A DNA stretch of 64,000 nt from JAFDVL01 sp963794955 (GTDB lineage Bacteria; Acidobacteriota; Blastocatellia; RBC074), in the NCBI GenBank assembly GCA_963794955.1, contig CAWCGF010000010.1, positions 1 through 64,000 of the forward strand, in the 5' to 3' direction. Positions 16,233 through 25,569 of this stretch are shown in pieces. A program made the position numbers and the translations under genes. A model generated the notes under the pieces. That model did not search any database. It was given only the letters and a program-made list of their open reading frames with translations, and was not told the DNA's origin. Numbering within the stretch: position 1 is the stretch's first letter; each line of letters opens with the position of its first letter.

Positions 16233-17064
16233 ATGAAAAGCATCCTCGTTGTCGATGATGAACCGATGATCCCTGCGCTAATCGGCGCAGCTTTAAAGGC
16301 GGATGGCTATGATTTACTGGTGGCAGAAGATGCAGCGCGAGGGTCTCGACATTCTCAAACAACGCTCTGTTGATCTGTTGATTGCGGATGCGGAATCCCC
16401 AACGGATGAAGGCTTTGGGTTGATCGCCGAGGCTACACAACTCCATGCCAAACTGAAAACAGTTGTGATGGCGCAGGTGAAATCACCGGAAACGGCCATC
16501 GCCGCACTGCAACATCACGTCTGCGAATTGCTTTTCAAACCTTTTTCCGTGGCCGAATTGCGCGACACGGTGCATTCCGCCTTGGCCGCGCCTGAGTTGA
16601 AGGACAAGATCAAGGTTATCTCGGCCAATCCACACTGGCTGACTTTGAAAATCCCCTGTCACCTTGGCGCGATGCAGCCCCTTTATCGGGTGATTACTAA
16701 TCTTGATCTTACGCTGGAGATGGAACTGCGCGAATCCATTGGCATCGCCTTTCGGGAGTTGCTGCAAAATGCCATCGAACACGGCTGCAGGTGCGAAACC
16801 GGCAAATATGTGGAAGTGAGTTATGTGCGTTTCCAACGCGCGATTGTCTGCCATATCAAAGACCCCGGCAAAGGCTTCAAGCTCACGGAACTCGAACACG
16901 CCGCCATTTCCAACCCGGAAGATGCGCCGTACTCGCATCTTGACAAGCGCGCTGAAATTGGGATGCGCCCTGGCGGCTTTGGCCTTATGCTCGTGCAACA
17001 AATGGTAGATGAACTGGTCTACAACGAAACGCACAATGAGGTAATGTTTGTAAAGTATCTATGA
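16233..17064 (+). pseudogene. Response-regulator receiver plus RsbW-like ATPase, frameshifted
   Basis: The first frame from ATG 16233 reads MKSILVVDDEPMIPALIGAA, a clear REC-domain start with the acidic pair, then stops. The +1 frame continues the same domain with LDILKQRSVDLLIADAESP (the phosphate-accepting Asp) and LLFKPF (conserved Lys), then an anti-sigma-type HATPase: ELLQNAIEHG (N box), DPGKGF (G1) and RPGGFGLMLVQQMVDEL (G2). Removing one G from ggg at 16341-16343 joins the frames as EDAARGLDILKQ. So this is one gene broken by a single base, through mutation or sequencing error. If restored it would be a phosphorylation-controlled serine kinase or anti-sigma factor. Confidence 0.85.
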
Positions 17065-17097
17065 GTTGGTTATTGGTCACTTGTTCTTCGGCAACAA

Positions 17098-17143
17098 CCA
17101 ATGACCAATGACTAATGACCAATGACCAATGACCAATGACCAT
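17098..17143. repeat. Tandem 7-bp repeat (ccaatga) at a gene start
   Basis: About six copies of ccaatga (one with a change, ctaatga) run head to tail and end at the start codon of the CBM9-like gene. The inverted form tattggtca lies just upstream (17081-17090). Because 7 is not a multiple of 3, copy-number changes would alter which ATG is used and its distance from the ribosome site. Confidence 0.85.
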
Positions 17144-17765
17144 TATCGCTGTCTTTCAGCCAACCATCCCCTTGCTTGACACAAACTTTGCAGCTTCGCA
17201 TTGGCAAGCAGCGGTCGTTCATCCTATTCATCTGAACTGGCGGGGAGAGGAAGTACCGTCAGAACTCAAGACCAGCGCGCGCGTATTATGGACGCTCCAG
17301 GAAATAATCTTTGGCTATGAATGCGCTTACACCGAACTGGATATGGACGAGCAATTTGATGTGGACGAAGAACGTCACGCGCTATGGGATCGAGATGTGT
17401 GTGAAGCCTTTATTCGTTCGCCGCTGGAACTGGACTATCGCATCTATAAAGAATTTGAAGTCGCGCCGACGGGGCAATGGGTAGATTTGCTCATCAATCG
17501 TATTGATATAACACACGATTGGCAATGGAAAAGTGGGATGAAGACAGCAGCGCAGGTAAACGAAGGGAGCTGGCGCGTAGCAATGGCGATTCCCTTTTCC
17601 GCTTTTGGCCTTACGCCGCAAGTCGGTGAGGCGTGGGACGCCAATTTATTTCGCGTGAGTCGGCTGCACGGCGAGCGGCAGTTTTTGGCGTATGCCCCGA
17701 CTTTTACAGACACTCCGAGCTATCACGTGCCGGAACGATTTGTGAAACTCAAATTTGAGAAGTGA
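17136..17765 (+). CDS. Carbohydrate-binding family 9-like protein
   Basis: A 209-residue protein resembling the CBM9-like domain of bacterial sugar-active proteins: the N-terminal LDTNFAASHWQAAVVHPIHLNWRGEEVP, the DVCEAFIRSP segment and WRVAMAIPFSAFGL are characteristic. There is no signal peptide, so it may act inside the cell or have a misplaced start; the ATG is the last of several in a 7-base tandem repeat. The gene overlaps the next by one base (TGATG) and is followed by exported proteins, suggesting an operon 17136-21394. Confidence 0.75.
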   Translation: MTIIAVFQPTIPLLDTNFAASHWQAAVVHPIHLNWRGEEVPSELKTSARVLWTLQEIIFGYECAYTELDMDEQFDVDEERHALWDRDVCEAFIRSPLELDYRIYKEFEVAPTGQWVDLLINRIDITHDWQWKSGMKTAAQVNEGSWRVAMAIPFSAFGLTPQVGEAWDANLFRVSRLHGERQFLAYAPTFTDTPSYHVPERFVKLKFEK

Positions 17766-18433
17766 TGAGACCGTTGTTCCGCCCGATTCGAACCATCTTT
17801 TTGTTGCTAATCGCTTTTTTGGCGTGCCCGCTTTATTCTTCTGCGCAAGAGATAACAGATCGTTTATTGGTGCTGGTCAATCGTGAGGTGATTACCGAAA
17901 GCGATGTGAACTGGGCGTTGGCGCTTGATCCTGAATTGCCGGCTCTCGAGTTGAATGCCGACAACCAACGCGCCATGCTCGAACGCTTGATTGATCAAAA
18001 GCTGCTGTTGCAAGAGGCCGAGAAGCTCCCGCGTAATGAGCCAACGGAAGAAGAAATTACGGAACATATCAACAAAGAATTGATTGTTCCGTTTGGCGGC
18101 AACGAAAAATTCCTGGCGCGCATGAAAAAAGTAGGTTTGGAACAAGCAATGCTGCGCGAGATTGTGCGGCGGCGACTGGAAATCCTCAAGTATGTAGAGT
18201 TCCGCTTCCGCTCCTTTATCTTTATCAAGCCGGAAGAAATCGAACAATATTATCGGGACACGGAAATCCCGCAAGCTGCGCGCAAAGGACTCGGCGCACC
18301 AGAGTTGAGTGATAAGCTGCGCCAAGAGATTGAAAGCAAACTTATCAACACGAGAGTCAATTCCGAACTGGATCGCTTCTTTGACGAGACACGCGCGCAA
18401 GCGCAAATCACGCGCTTGGCGCAGATTCAATAA
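17765..18433 (+). CDS. Exported SurA N-terminal domain protein without PPIase
   Basis: A 222-residue protein with an N-terminal signal peptide (about 1-28, ending SSAQE) and the helical SurA_N chaperone fold: LVLVNREVITESDVNWAL, then a long helical region to the C-terminus. The parvulin peptidyl-prolyl isomerase domain of full SurA is absent. Expected location is the periplasm, where such domains hold outer-membrane or secreted proteins. The start is the ATG overlapping the previous stop; a GTG one codon earlier is possible. It is followed after 15 bases by a large lipoprotein-like secreted protein. Confidence 0.82.
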   Translation: MRPLFRPIRTIFLLLIAFLACPLYSSAQEITDRLLVLVNREVITESDVNWALALDPELPALELNADNQRAMLERLIDQKLLLQEAEKLPRNEPTEEEITEHINKELIVPFGGNEKFLARMKKVGLEQAMLREIVRRRLEILKYVEFRFRSFIFIKPEEIEQYYRDTEIPQAARKGLGAPELSDKLRQEIESKLINTRVNSELDRFFDETRAQAQITRLAQIQ

Positions 18434-18448
18434 AGTCACGAATTACTT

Positions 18449-21394
18449 ATGCTGTATTCAAATTTTCTTCGTCAATCACTTGCGCTCGCCCTGGTTTGCT
18501 CCACGCTGCTTTCGCAATGCGCCTGCACACGCGGCAAAGCATTTGTCAAAAGCTATCTCAGTGGCGACTCTTCGCTGGCCTTGAATTCCTCCTTTGACGC
18601 AACGGTACAAGTGCCGCCTGCGCCCACTCATCAGCCTGCATTGAATGTGCCGCTTTCGATTACGCGCAAGCCCGCCACAGCAGGGGTGCCTCTCGCTGAA
18701 GCCGCCAACGTCCGCGAGGTGGCACGCATCACCTTAGTTGACGCAGCCAATAAACCTGTCCCAGCGCAGTTTCGCGTGCTGGCACGTTGGCGCGGACCAG
18801 CCAATGATGGCAATCGTCCCATTAAATGGCTGTTAGTTGACACCGATGCGCCAGCGGGTGAGTATCGGTTAGTCGTGGGCAGTAATCCAATCCCAACCGC
18901 AAAGGTAAGCAATAGCTCAGCAGGAAATAATTTCTCCCTGCAAGCCGGACGAGTTCAACTCGTGGCGGCGGCGAAAGGCAGTGATTTACTCACGAGCTTA
19001 GTAGTTGATGGCACAGAGCGGTTGACGCAGCCGGTTACGATTACTATTGAACAGCCCCGCGCGACCTTGATCGTCGCGGATGCCGCAGCGGGCGGTACGA
19101 CTTTGAAAGTGGCGGATGCTTCCGCCTTAGCGATTGGAGCGAAAGCAAGATTTGAGCATATTGGCGAACTGCCGTTTGAAACGGCGGTCGGCGCGAATCG
19201 TGTTACGGCGCGCGAACAGGATCAAATGTATGAGCCGAACCGAACGTACCGGCTCGAAGAAGGTACGCCGCGCCAGGAAGATATTTACATTACGCGCCGC
19301 GATGATGGCGGGTGGATTTATACGCGCGCGCCAATCCGTCTTGCACATCCGCCGCGTACACGGATTCGTGATCTTGGCAGCGAAGAAGAAACTGTCGTGA
19401 TTAAATCCGTCCGCGACCAAATCGTGACGCTGGATCGTGCAACTCGCCTCAAACACAACACGAATGAAAAACTGATTGTTGATGCTACGCCACTCACGCT
19501 GTCAGCAACCGTAGACGAAACCAAGCTGGAAGAAGCGGGGCCGTTACGCATGGTGGTGCGACAGGATGGGCATTTCCAAAGCCCGGATCGCCTGGCTCCG
19601 GCGGCGGCAATGCTGCGCTTCACCTTGCGCTATCACGTTTATGTGGGGCAAGCGTTTGTACGCGCGCAACTCAGAATTGTGAATACCGGGCCGTTCGGTT
19701 TTGGCGGCGGGCGCAACGACGTACCACCATACGCACAACATGCACTTATTAAATCGCTGAACGTCAATTTCGGCGCGACGGTCGGTGCGAAGCCGCAGCG
19801 CATTGAGGCACGCAACGAAGATGGCGTGAAAGTAGCAACATTGCCAATGGGCAAAAGTCTGGAAATCTCCGCGCCGGAATTCGCTGAAAATTTCCCAAAG
19901 GCGTTAACGGCTGACGCCACAGGCGCGCGTTTTGAAATCCTGCCGAAAGGTTTGGGCGAATTGAATGGCGAGTATGTCTTTGATGGCGCGCGCGCAAAAA
20001 CAACTGAGTTTTACTTTGGCCTGGAAACCAAAGCAGCGGCGGCGTTGACTAATTCGCTTGGTATCGCGCTTGAGCCGGAATACGTCGCAACCACTCAAGC
20101 GGTGCGCCCATTGCTGGTCGAAAAACGGAACTGGACAAAAGCCTTTCCCGAAGACCGGACGCTGGGCGTCGCGGCGATGCGAATGGAGCGCTGGCTGGCC
20201 GGACTGTATTCCAACGAAGCCAATGAAGGCAATGGAGCGCGTCCGGCGCAATCCGTTTTTGAAGTGCGCCGCATGAGCCGCGAAGGCAATGTCGAAAAAG
20301 ATAACGGACATTTCGGCTGGCGCAATTTTGGCGATTTTACCTGGGCGGAAGGCTACACCAACCTACACTACGATATCCATTTCATTGCCTTGCGCGAGTA
20401 TCTGCGCACGGGCGACAAACGCGCCTTTCAATTCGGCAGCGAGATGGCGCGCTTTCGCGCTGATTGGGGACAGCATCAAGCTGTTGATTATTGGGATTCA
20501 TCGCGTACCTTCAATTTCAAGGGCTTCGCGTTTTACGAAAAAGGCGATCACGGGACGTATAAACCGCCGCTGCCAAGCCATCATTGGGTCGAAGGCTTGT
20601 GGTTGTACTGGGCCTTGACGGGCGATGAAGCCGTTCATCAATCAGCGCTGGATGGTTCGGATGTTTTGCTGAAGCATCCGATGGACAATTATCTGTACGG
20701 CCTGAATTACAACGAATCGCGTTGGGTCGGCTGGCCAGCGTACAACCTGATGGCGGCGTGGCGTTATACGGGAAACGTGCAATATTTCGAGCAGACAAAA
20801 CGCTTGATTTACCTGATGGTGCAAGCCGAAGAGAATGCCGGGCGCAAGGGCTATTTCATTGCGTCTGGCTCGCCTTTTGGCAAGCAAATTCAGCCGTTTA
20901 TGTGGAGTGGATACGCGCAACTCGGTACGATTGAATACTGGCGCGAAACCGGCGACAAGCGCGTCGCGGATTTTCTGGTGCGGATTGCGGATTGGTTGAT
21001 TGGTGCCAAAGGCGAGCGGCCTGTGCTGAAAGGCGGGCGTTCACAATCAAACGGCAATTATGAGCCGATGGGTACAGCTTTTTACTGGGCACCGGATAAG
21101 GAAGTGCCAGATGCACGCGTGACGGAACTGGGAATGATGAGCGTGCCGGTATTGACGATTGCCGCACGCATCACAGGGCGCGCTGATTTACGCGACAAAA
21201 CGCGCCTGCTCTTTCGCGATGTGACGTACTTCCGCGACGCCCCGGACAATGCGGCGTTGGTACCTTCAGAACTTAGTTTGCTGAATTTCCGCTCGCCACA
21301 ATTCAGCGGAACGTTCATCAAAGCTTATGGGCATTTTGGCTTATTCGTGCCTGATTACCTGGCAGATTATGTCACCAGTCAGAAAACCCGCTGA
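18449..21394 (+). CDS. Large secreted polysaccharide-lyase-like protein (PcRGLX/YetA-like)
   Basis: A 981-residue exported protein. The N-terminus carries a signal with several cysteines (LLSQCACTR), so lipidation is possible. Residues about 50-350 are beta-rich; the C-terminal 400 residues are rich in helices with aromatic motifs (HWVEGLWLYWALTGDE, LNYNESRWVGWPAYNLMAAWR) as in alpha/alpha toroids of polysaccharide lyases and hydrolases. The three-part layout recalls exo-rhamnogalacturonan lyases of the PcRGLX/YetA group, a moderate-confidence assignment. It would act on pectin-like polymers outside the cytoplasm. It is the last gene of the probable CBM9-SurA_N operon. Confidence 0.55.
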   Translation: MLYSNFLRQSLALALVCSTLLSQCACTRGKAFVKSYLSGDSSLALNSSFDATVQVPPAPTHQPALNVPLSITRKPATAGVPLAEAANVREVARITLVDAANKPVPAQFRVLARWRGPANDGNRPIKWLLVDTDAPAGEYRLVVGSNPIPTAKVSNSSAGNNFSLQAGRVQLVAAAKGSDLLTSLVVDGTERLTQPVTITIEQPRATLIVADAAAGGTTLKVADASALAIGAKARFEHIGELPFETAVGANRVTAREQDQMYEPNRTYRLEEGTPRQEDIYITRRDDGGWIYTRAPIRLAHPPRTRIRDLGSEEETVVIKSVRDQIVTLDRATRLKHNTNEKLIVDATPLTLSATVDETKLEEAGPLRMVVRQDGHFQSPDRLAPAAAMLRFTLRYHVYVGQAFVRAQLRIVNTGPFGFGGGRNDVPPYAQHALIKSLNVNFGATVGAKPQRIEARNEDGVKVATLPMGKSLEISAPEFAENFPKALTADATGARFEILPKGLGELNGEYVFDGARAKTTEFYFGLETKAAAALTNSLGIALEPEYVATTQAVRPLLVEKRNWTKAFPEDRTLGVAAMRMERWLAGLYSNEANEGNGARPAQSVFEVRRMSREGNVEKDNGHFGWRNFGDFTWAEGYTNLHYDIHFIALREYLRTGDKRAFQFGSEMARFRADWGQHQAVDYWDSSRTFNFKGFAFYEKGDHGTYKPPLPSHHWVEGLWLYWALTGDEAVHQSALDGSDVLLKHPMDNYLYGLNYNESRWVGWPAYNLMAAWRYTGNVQYFEQTKRLIYLMVQAEENAGRKGYFIASGSPFGKQIQPFMWSGYAQLGTIEYWRETGDKRVADFLVRIADWLIGAKGERPVLKGGRSQSNGNYEPMGTAFYWAPDKEVPDARVTELGMMSVPVLTIAARITGRADLRDKTRLLFRDVTYFRDAPDNAALVPSELSLLNFRSPQFSGTFIKAYGHFGLFVPDYLADYVTSQKTR

Positions 21395-21581
21395 GCGGAA
21401 AATGAATATCCGATTGACGTGCCGTGCGTCTCTGCACTACTATGGCACCCGATAAGTTTTCCTCACATCCGGCACACCTCAGAAAACTTATTCTCACTGG
21501 ATTACTTTCATTCGACTCGGCACGGAATCATCCCTTTCGTCCGGCAACAAGAACTTACCAATTAATCAGGGGACATGTTGT

Positions 21582-22517
21582 ATGCAAACCTCACACAAAT
21601 TCACACAATTAGTATTGCTTTCTCTTCTTCTTCTTGGAACCCTGGTCTCGGCTTCGGCTCAAGAGGCTTATGTTAGCGATCAACAACCGGGGTGGATGTT
21701 GGTCTATCCGTATTACACCTCCGCTTCTGCTAATGTGAAAGAAGATTCGTATATTACGATTACGAACTCCAGCAGCACACGCACAGCAGCGGTGCATATG
21801 TTTTTTATGGATGGCAGAAGCTGTGCGCAGGCAGATATGTTTATCTGTCTCACCCCTAATGCTTCGCAAGCCTTCAAAGCTTCCGAGTTAGACCCGGATA
21901 ATACCGGCTATATTATTGCGATGATCGTCAGAGACGATGGCCTTCCTGACACATCACCAGCAGGTACGGTATTAATCGGCAGTGCGTTCGTCACAATTCC
22001 GATTAGTGGGATTCAGGGAACTTACGGAGCGGAAGCGTTTGGCTCGATAGGTGCAGGGGCTGTATTTACTAACGGTGGCAGCACCGCCGAGGTTACTTTC
22101 AATGCCCCGAATCGCTTTGCCGTAGAAGTTCAAAGCCCGCTGACCGCTCCGAATCAAAAAATCGTTATGGTCGGACTGTCAGGCGATCTGAATGGCACGG
22201 TGATAGGCGCAGGGCAAGCAGGGGCAGGGCAAATCATTAATGGAAACGAAAAGCCTTCAGGTAGTTTTAGCGCCTGGATTCCTGATGGCTGTCAAAGTTT
22301 CGCGTCGCTTCTCTCCAATTCGCCGCGCGCTCCCGGTGGCGTTAACTCAATCATTCCTGCAGGGCAGGTCGGCACGCTCAAATTCAATACCGCTGCCGCT
22401 GTTGGCTTGCTGCTGATTCCCAATAATTCGTCGGGACGTTCGGGCATTCGCACTATTCATAAACTCAACACCGCGAAAGCCACCCTTAGTTTGTCCGTGT
22501 TCTCACCCGGCTGTTAG
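21582..22517 (+). CDS. Secreted protein of unknown function
   Basis: A 311-residue protein with a clear signal peptide (LVLLSLLLLGTLVSASAQE, cleavage near residue 26). The mature part is beta-rich, poor in lysine, with several cysteines (CAQADMFIC, CQSF and a C-terminal GC) that could form disulfides, and a Gly/Ala-rich centre. GGGGA precedes the ATG and a strong terminator follows, so it is a single-gene unit. I do not recognise a family; an extracellular or surface role is inferred from export only. Confidence 0.7.
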   Translation: MQTSHKFTQLVLLSLLLLGTLVSASAQEAYVSDQQPGWMLVYPYYTSASANVKEDSYITITNSSSTRTAAVHMFFMDGRSCAQADMFICLTPNASQAFKASELDPDNTGYIIAMIVRDDGLPDTSPAGTVLIGSAFVTIPISGIQGTYGAEAFGSIGAGAVFTNGGSTAEVTFNAPNRFAVEVQSPLTAPNQKIVMVGLSGDLNGTVIGAGQAGAGQIINGNEKPSGSFSAWIPDGCQSFASLLSNSPRAPGGVNSIIPAGQVGTLKFNTAAAVGLLLIPNNSSGRSGIRTIHKLNTAKATLSLSVFSPGC

Positions 22518-22548
22518 CAAGTAACGGCGGTGACCATTCAAAGTAAAG

Positions 22549-22583
22549 AAGGGTTTGAGATCGAAAGACTCAAACCCTTTTCT
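22549..22583 (+). terminator. Intrinsic terminator after the secreted protein gene
   Basis: A perfect 11-bp stem (aagggtttgag 22549-22559 with ctcaaaccctt 22569-22579) and a 9-base loop are followed by a short T-rich stretch. It ends the transcript of the secreted protein gene. Confidence 0.85.
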
Positions 22584-22683
22584 CATGTCTTGACGCCTCA
22601 TCTAAACCGCAGTAGAGTCACGCCCTCTCCCCTGCACCTTTTGACAGAAGATTTCCATTTCAACAGTCATCTTTGGAGGGACC

Positions 22684-23730
22684 ATGACCACAAGATTTCA
22701 CTCATACCACTGCATCATTCCACCTGACATCCTGCGCAACGTAGCGGAAAAGGGCAACGAGGAGCAACGTGATTGGGCGTATAAAGCACTGGAATCAAGC
22801 GCCCAAACACGAGGACAGCGGGAAGCTATCGGAACTTTTGCCGCCCTCGCTGCAGTTCCTGCCGGAGGCAAACGCCGGACAGTTTACGATGCCAAAAACA
22901 GTACTACTTTGCCCGGCAAGTTGGTGCGCGGGGAAAAGGATGCCGCCAGCAAAGACAAGACTGTCAATGAAGCATTCCTCGGCTCCGGCAAGACTTATGA
23001 TTTCTTCAATAAGGTGTATGAGCGCAATTCCATGGACGATCGGGGGATGCGACTGGATTCCACGGTGCATTATAATGTGGAGTACAACAATGCTTTTTGG
23101 GATGGGCGGCAAATGGTGTACGGCGATGGAGACGGACAAATCTTCGAGCGGTTCACGATTGCCCTGGATGTGATTGCCCATGAATTAACGCACGGAGTTA
23201 CGCAATTTGAAGCTGGCCTGGTATACAAAAATCAACCTGGCGCGATCAATGAACATTTTTCTGATGTCTTCGGCTCGCTCGTCAAGCAATACGCGAAAAA
23301 GCAAAAAGCGGACAAAGCGGATTGGCTTATTGGCAAGGGCTTATTGGCAAAACCGATCAAAGGCGTGGCGTTGCGTTCGATGAAGGCTCCGGGCACGGCC
23401 TATAATGATCCGCTTATTGGCAAAGACCCGCAGCCCGGACACATGAAGGATTTTGTCAAAACCACCCGTGACAACGGCGGTGTTCATATTAACTCCGGCA
23501 TTCCAAACAAAGCCTTTTACGAAGTGGCCATTCGGATTGGGGGGAACGCGTGGGAAAAGGCTGGTCGCATCTGGTACATCACGTTGCGTGACCGATTACG
23601 CCCTGATTCACAGTTCCAGGATTGCGCGAATTTTACCTATGCCGTCGCCAAAGAAACCTACGGCGCGAGCAGCAGTGAGGCCAAGGCAGTGCAAGACGGT
23701 TGGGATGCGGTCGGCATTAAAGTCAAATGA
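22684..23730 (+). CDS. M4 family metalloprotease, protealysin-like
   Basis: A 348-residue thermolysin-family zinc protease. The zinc motif HELTH is at 166-170, the third ligand lies in GAINEHFSD (about 190) and the acid/base histidine in NGGVHINSG (about 267). The propeptide is short, with the PP motif near its start (HCIIPPDIL), as in protealysins, and there is no signal peptide. Protealysin-type enzymes are often not secreted by the usual route. GGAGG precedes the ATG. The next gene, 16 bases later, encodes an emfourin-type inhibitor, matching the known protealysin operon layout. Confidence 0.93.
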   Translation: MTTRFHSYHCIIPPDILRNVAEKGNEEQRDWAYKALESSAQTRGQREAIGTFAALAAVPAGGKRRTVYDAKNSTTLPGKLVRGEKDAASKDKTVNEAFLGSGKTYDFFNKVYERNSMDDRGMRLDSTVHYNVEYNNAFWDGRQMVYGDGDGQIFERFTIALDVIAHELTHGVTQFEAGLVYKNQPGAINEHFSDVFGSLVKQYAKKQKADKADWLIGKGLLAKPIKGVALRSMKAPGTAYNDPLIGKDPQPGHMKDFVKTTRDNGGVHINSGIPNKAFYEVAIRIGGNAWEKAGRIWYITLRDRLRPDSQFQDCANFTYAVAKETYGASSSEAKAVQDGWDAVGIKVK

Positions 23731-23746
23731 GAGATGCGAGGTTGTT

Positions 23747-24046
23747 ATGCTCGTTCGTCACGAACGTTCTGGCGGTTTTGCCGGAATCACAGTAAAGGCC
23801 GAAGTGGATTCCGCCACGTTGTCTGCCAAACAAGCTGGTGAACTAAAAGAGATGGTCGAGAAGGCGTTCCCTTCCGACCAGCCCAGCAAGAAAAGAGCGA
23901 CGATGCCGGATCAATTCGAGTATGAATTTGTCATCGAAGACGGTGACAAAACCAATACCTATCAAGTCAATGACCAAACCATCACTGATGAAATGCGCGC
24001 CTTGAGCAAATGGCTGATTGCGGCAGCCCAAAAGAAAGAGCGATGA
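23747..24046 (+). CDS. Emfourin-like inhibitor of the M4 protease
   Basis: A 99-residue protein beginning MLVRHERSGGFAGITVKAEV, which matches the emfourin family, protein inhibitors encoded beside protealysins. The central DQFEYEFVIEDGDK and C-terminal helix (TDEMRALSKWLIAAAQ) fit a small alpha/beta fold. It has no signal peptide, as expected for an inhibitor guarding against a cytoplasmic protease. A gagg lies before the ATG. A longer open frame runs upstream inside the protease gene, but only this part is real. It converges with the MBL gene three bases on. Confidence 0.85.
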   Translation: MLVRHERSGGFAGITVKAEVDSATLSAKQAGELKEMVEKAFPSDQPSKKRATMPDQFEYEFVIEDGDKTNTYQVNDQTITDEMRALSKWLIAAAQKKER

Positions 24047-24049
24047 GGG

Positions 24050-24913
24050 TCACTTCTTTTTGCTCAGGTTGTTGTAGATAACTTGAATCCAGGTATCCGT
24101 TTTTACGAAGCCTGTCCCCAGGTCTTTGTACTTATCGGGCATTCCTTGTGCTTTGATTTGCTCAAACGTTTTGCCCGCCGCCAGTTGCTTGCGCACGATG
24201 TCCGCCGTGTCCGCAATCATGTTCCGATAGCCTTTCACATCTTCCAGTGTTGAGACTGGCCCGTGTCCAGGAATAACTTTGACATCCGCGGGCAGTCGCT
24301 TGATTGCTTCGCCAAGCGCCATGACCAAACCATCCACGTCTCCGCCGCCGCTTAAATCCACAAACGGAAAGCGTCCTGGCGAAAACGTATCGCCGAAATG
24401 AGCCACATTGGATGTCGTGAAGTAGATAATGCTGTCGTTATCTGTGTGCCCGTTGCTAAAGTACATCGCCTGGATTTCTTCGCCATTGAAGTGAAGCGAG
24501 ATGGATTTGTCGTAGGTCACGACAGGCTGCGCTTCCTTGGGTTTGCTTTCCAGGCGTTTGCGTACATTGGTATGGGCAACAATCAAGGTATCTTTGCCAA
24601 AAATTTCATTGCCGCCGGTGTGGTCGCCGTGATGATGCGTGTTCAGCAAAAACTTGAGTTGACCACTATTGAGCGATTTAAGCGCGGCTTTGATTTTATC
24701 GACCAGCGGCGCAAATTGATCGTCAATAATCAGCATGCCATCCGGGCCAGCCGACACGCCGATGTTGCCACCTGAACCTTCGAGCATATACACATTACCC
24801 GCGACTTTTTGCGTCTTGATTTCGACTTTGGAAAAGTCTTGTTGCGCGGCAGGGGCAAATTTCGCACCTGCCACAATCAAAAGCATGACCACACCTAAAA
24901 TCAAACGATACAT
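24050..24913 (-). CDS. Exported MBL-fold metallo-hydrolase
   Basis: A 287-residue metallo-beta-lactamase-fold protein with a signal peptide (LILGVVMLLIVAGAKFAPAA). The metal site HxHxDH is H93-H-H95-G-D97-H98, with further ligands in HTDNDSIIYF and IPGHGP. It resembles broad exported hydrolases related to the QuinoProtein-Relay-Related and B3-like groups; substrate unknown. The start at 24913 removes twelve residues that do not look like a signal. It is downstream of the FKBP gene by 25 bases and may share its transcript. Confidence 0.88.
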   Translation of the reverse strand: MYRLILGVVMLLIVAGAKFAPAAQQDFSKVEIKTQKVAGNVYMLEGSGGNIGVSAGPDGMLIIDDQFAPLVDKIKAALKSLNSGQLKFLLNTHHHGDHTGGNEIFGKDTLIVAHTNVRKRLESKPKEAQPVVTYDKSISLHFNGEEIQAMYFSNGHTDNDSIIYFTTSNVAHFGDTFSPGRFPFVDLSGGGDVDGLVMALGEAIKRLPADVKVIPGHGPVSTLEDVKGYRNMIADTADIVRKQLAAGKTFEQIKAQGMPDKYKDLGTGFVKTDTWIQVIYNNLSKKK

Positions 24914-24938
24914 GGGGACTCCTGGATAGATAAAGAGG

Positions 24939-25370
24939 TTACGCTGCAATCTCCATTAGTTGGATGGTGAAATGAAGTTCTTCGCCCGCCAGCGGATGGT
25001 TTGCATCCACCGTGATCGAAGTAGCATCCACGTCGGAAATCATAAGCGGAACGACCGAGCCATCTTGCCGGTGCATTTCGATTTGCAGCCCGACTTCCGG
25101 TTCCACGCCAAGCTGCACCAATTCACGCGGCACGGTTTGAATCATATCTTCGCGGCGCTCACCATAGGCTTCCTGAGGCGGAATTTTCACGTCTTTGGAT
25201 TCGCCAATTTGCATCCCCTGCACAGCTTCATCAAAGCCTGCAATTACTTCCCCACTACCGACCGTAAATGCCAAAGGTTCCCGTCCTTCGGAAGAATCGA
25301 AAACTTCACCACTAACCAATTTCCCCGTGTAATGCACATGCACGACATCGCCATTTTTTGCTACTGACAT
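24939..25370 (-). CDS. SlyD-like FKBP peptidyl-prolyl isomerase
   Basis: A 143-residue FKBP-type isomerase and chaperone. SlyD-type pattern: VHVHYTGKLVSGEVFDSS near the start, the inserted-in-flap region from AYGERRED, and the ending DANHPLAGEELHFTI. The histidine-rich metal tail of E. coli SlyD is absent. I use ATG 25370 (MSVAKNGDVV); the longer frame upstream has no supporting features. It is cytoplasmic and probably assists folding or metal-enzyme maturation. Confidence 0.9.
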   Translation of the reverse strand: MSVAKNGDVVHVHYTGKLVSGEVFDSSEGREPLAFTVGSGEVIAGFDEAVQGMQIGESKDVKIPPQEAYGERREDMIQTVPRELVQLGVEPEVGLQIEMHRQDGSVVPLMISDVDATSITVDANHPLAGEELHFTIQLMEIAA

Positions 25371-25569
25371 GATCTTTGCTCCTTGTTGGATGTTCAGTTC
25401 CTCAGCGCAAAGACGCCGAGATAGCAAAGACAACGCCAAAAGCTGCGACGGGGAAATTCTCTAAAATACCTTCGTGTTTGCGTGAATGAAATGAAAGAAA
25501 ATTAAAAACAACCTTGTGCCTAAAGCTGAGCAGGAGTTTCGCACAGGCAACCGGCAAAAGCCAAGTGCG

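Noticed and set aside
16233..17064. Programmed frameshifting in the REC-ATPase gene
   Set aside because: No slippery heptamer or downstream pseudoknot is apparent at 16341; a simple extra G explains the break.
17098..17143. Tandem repeat as a CRISPR array
   Set aside because: Repeats are 7 bases with no spacers and no cas genes nearby.
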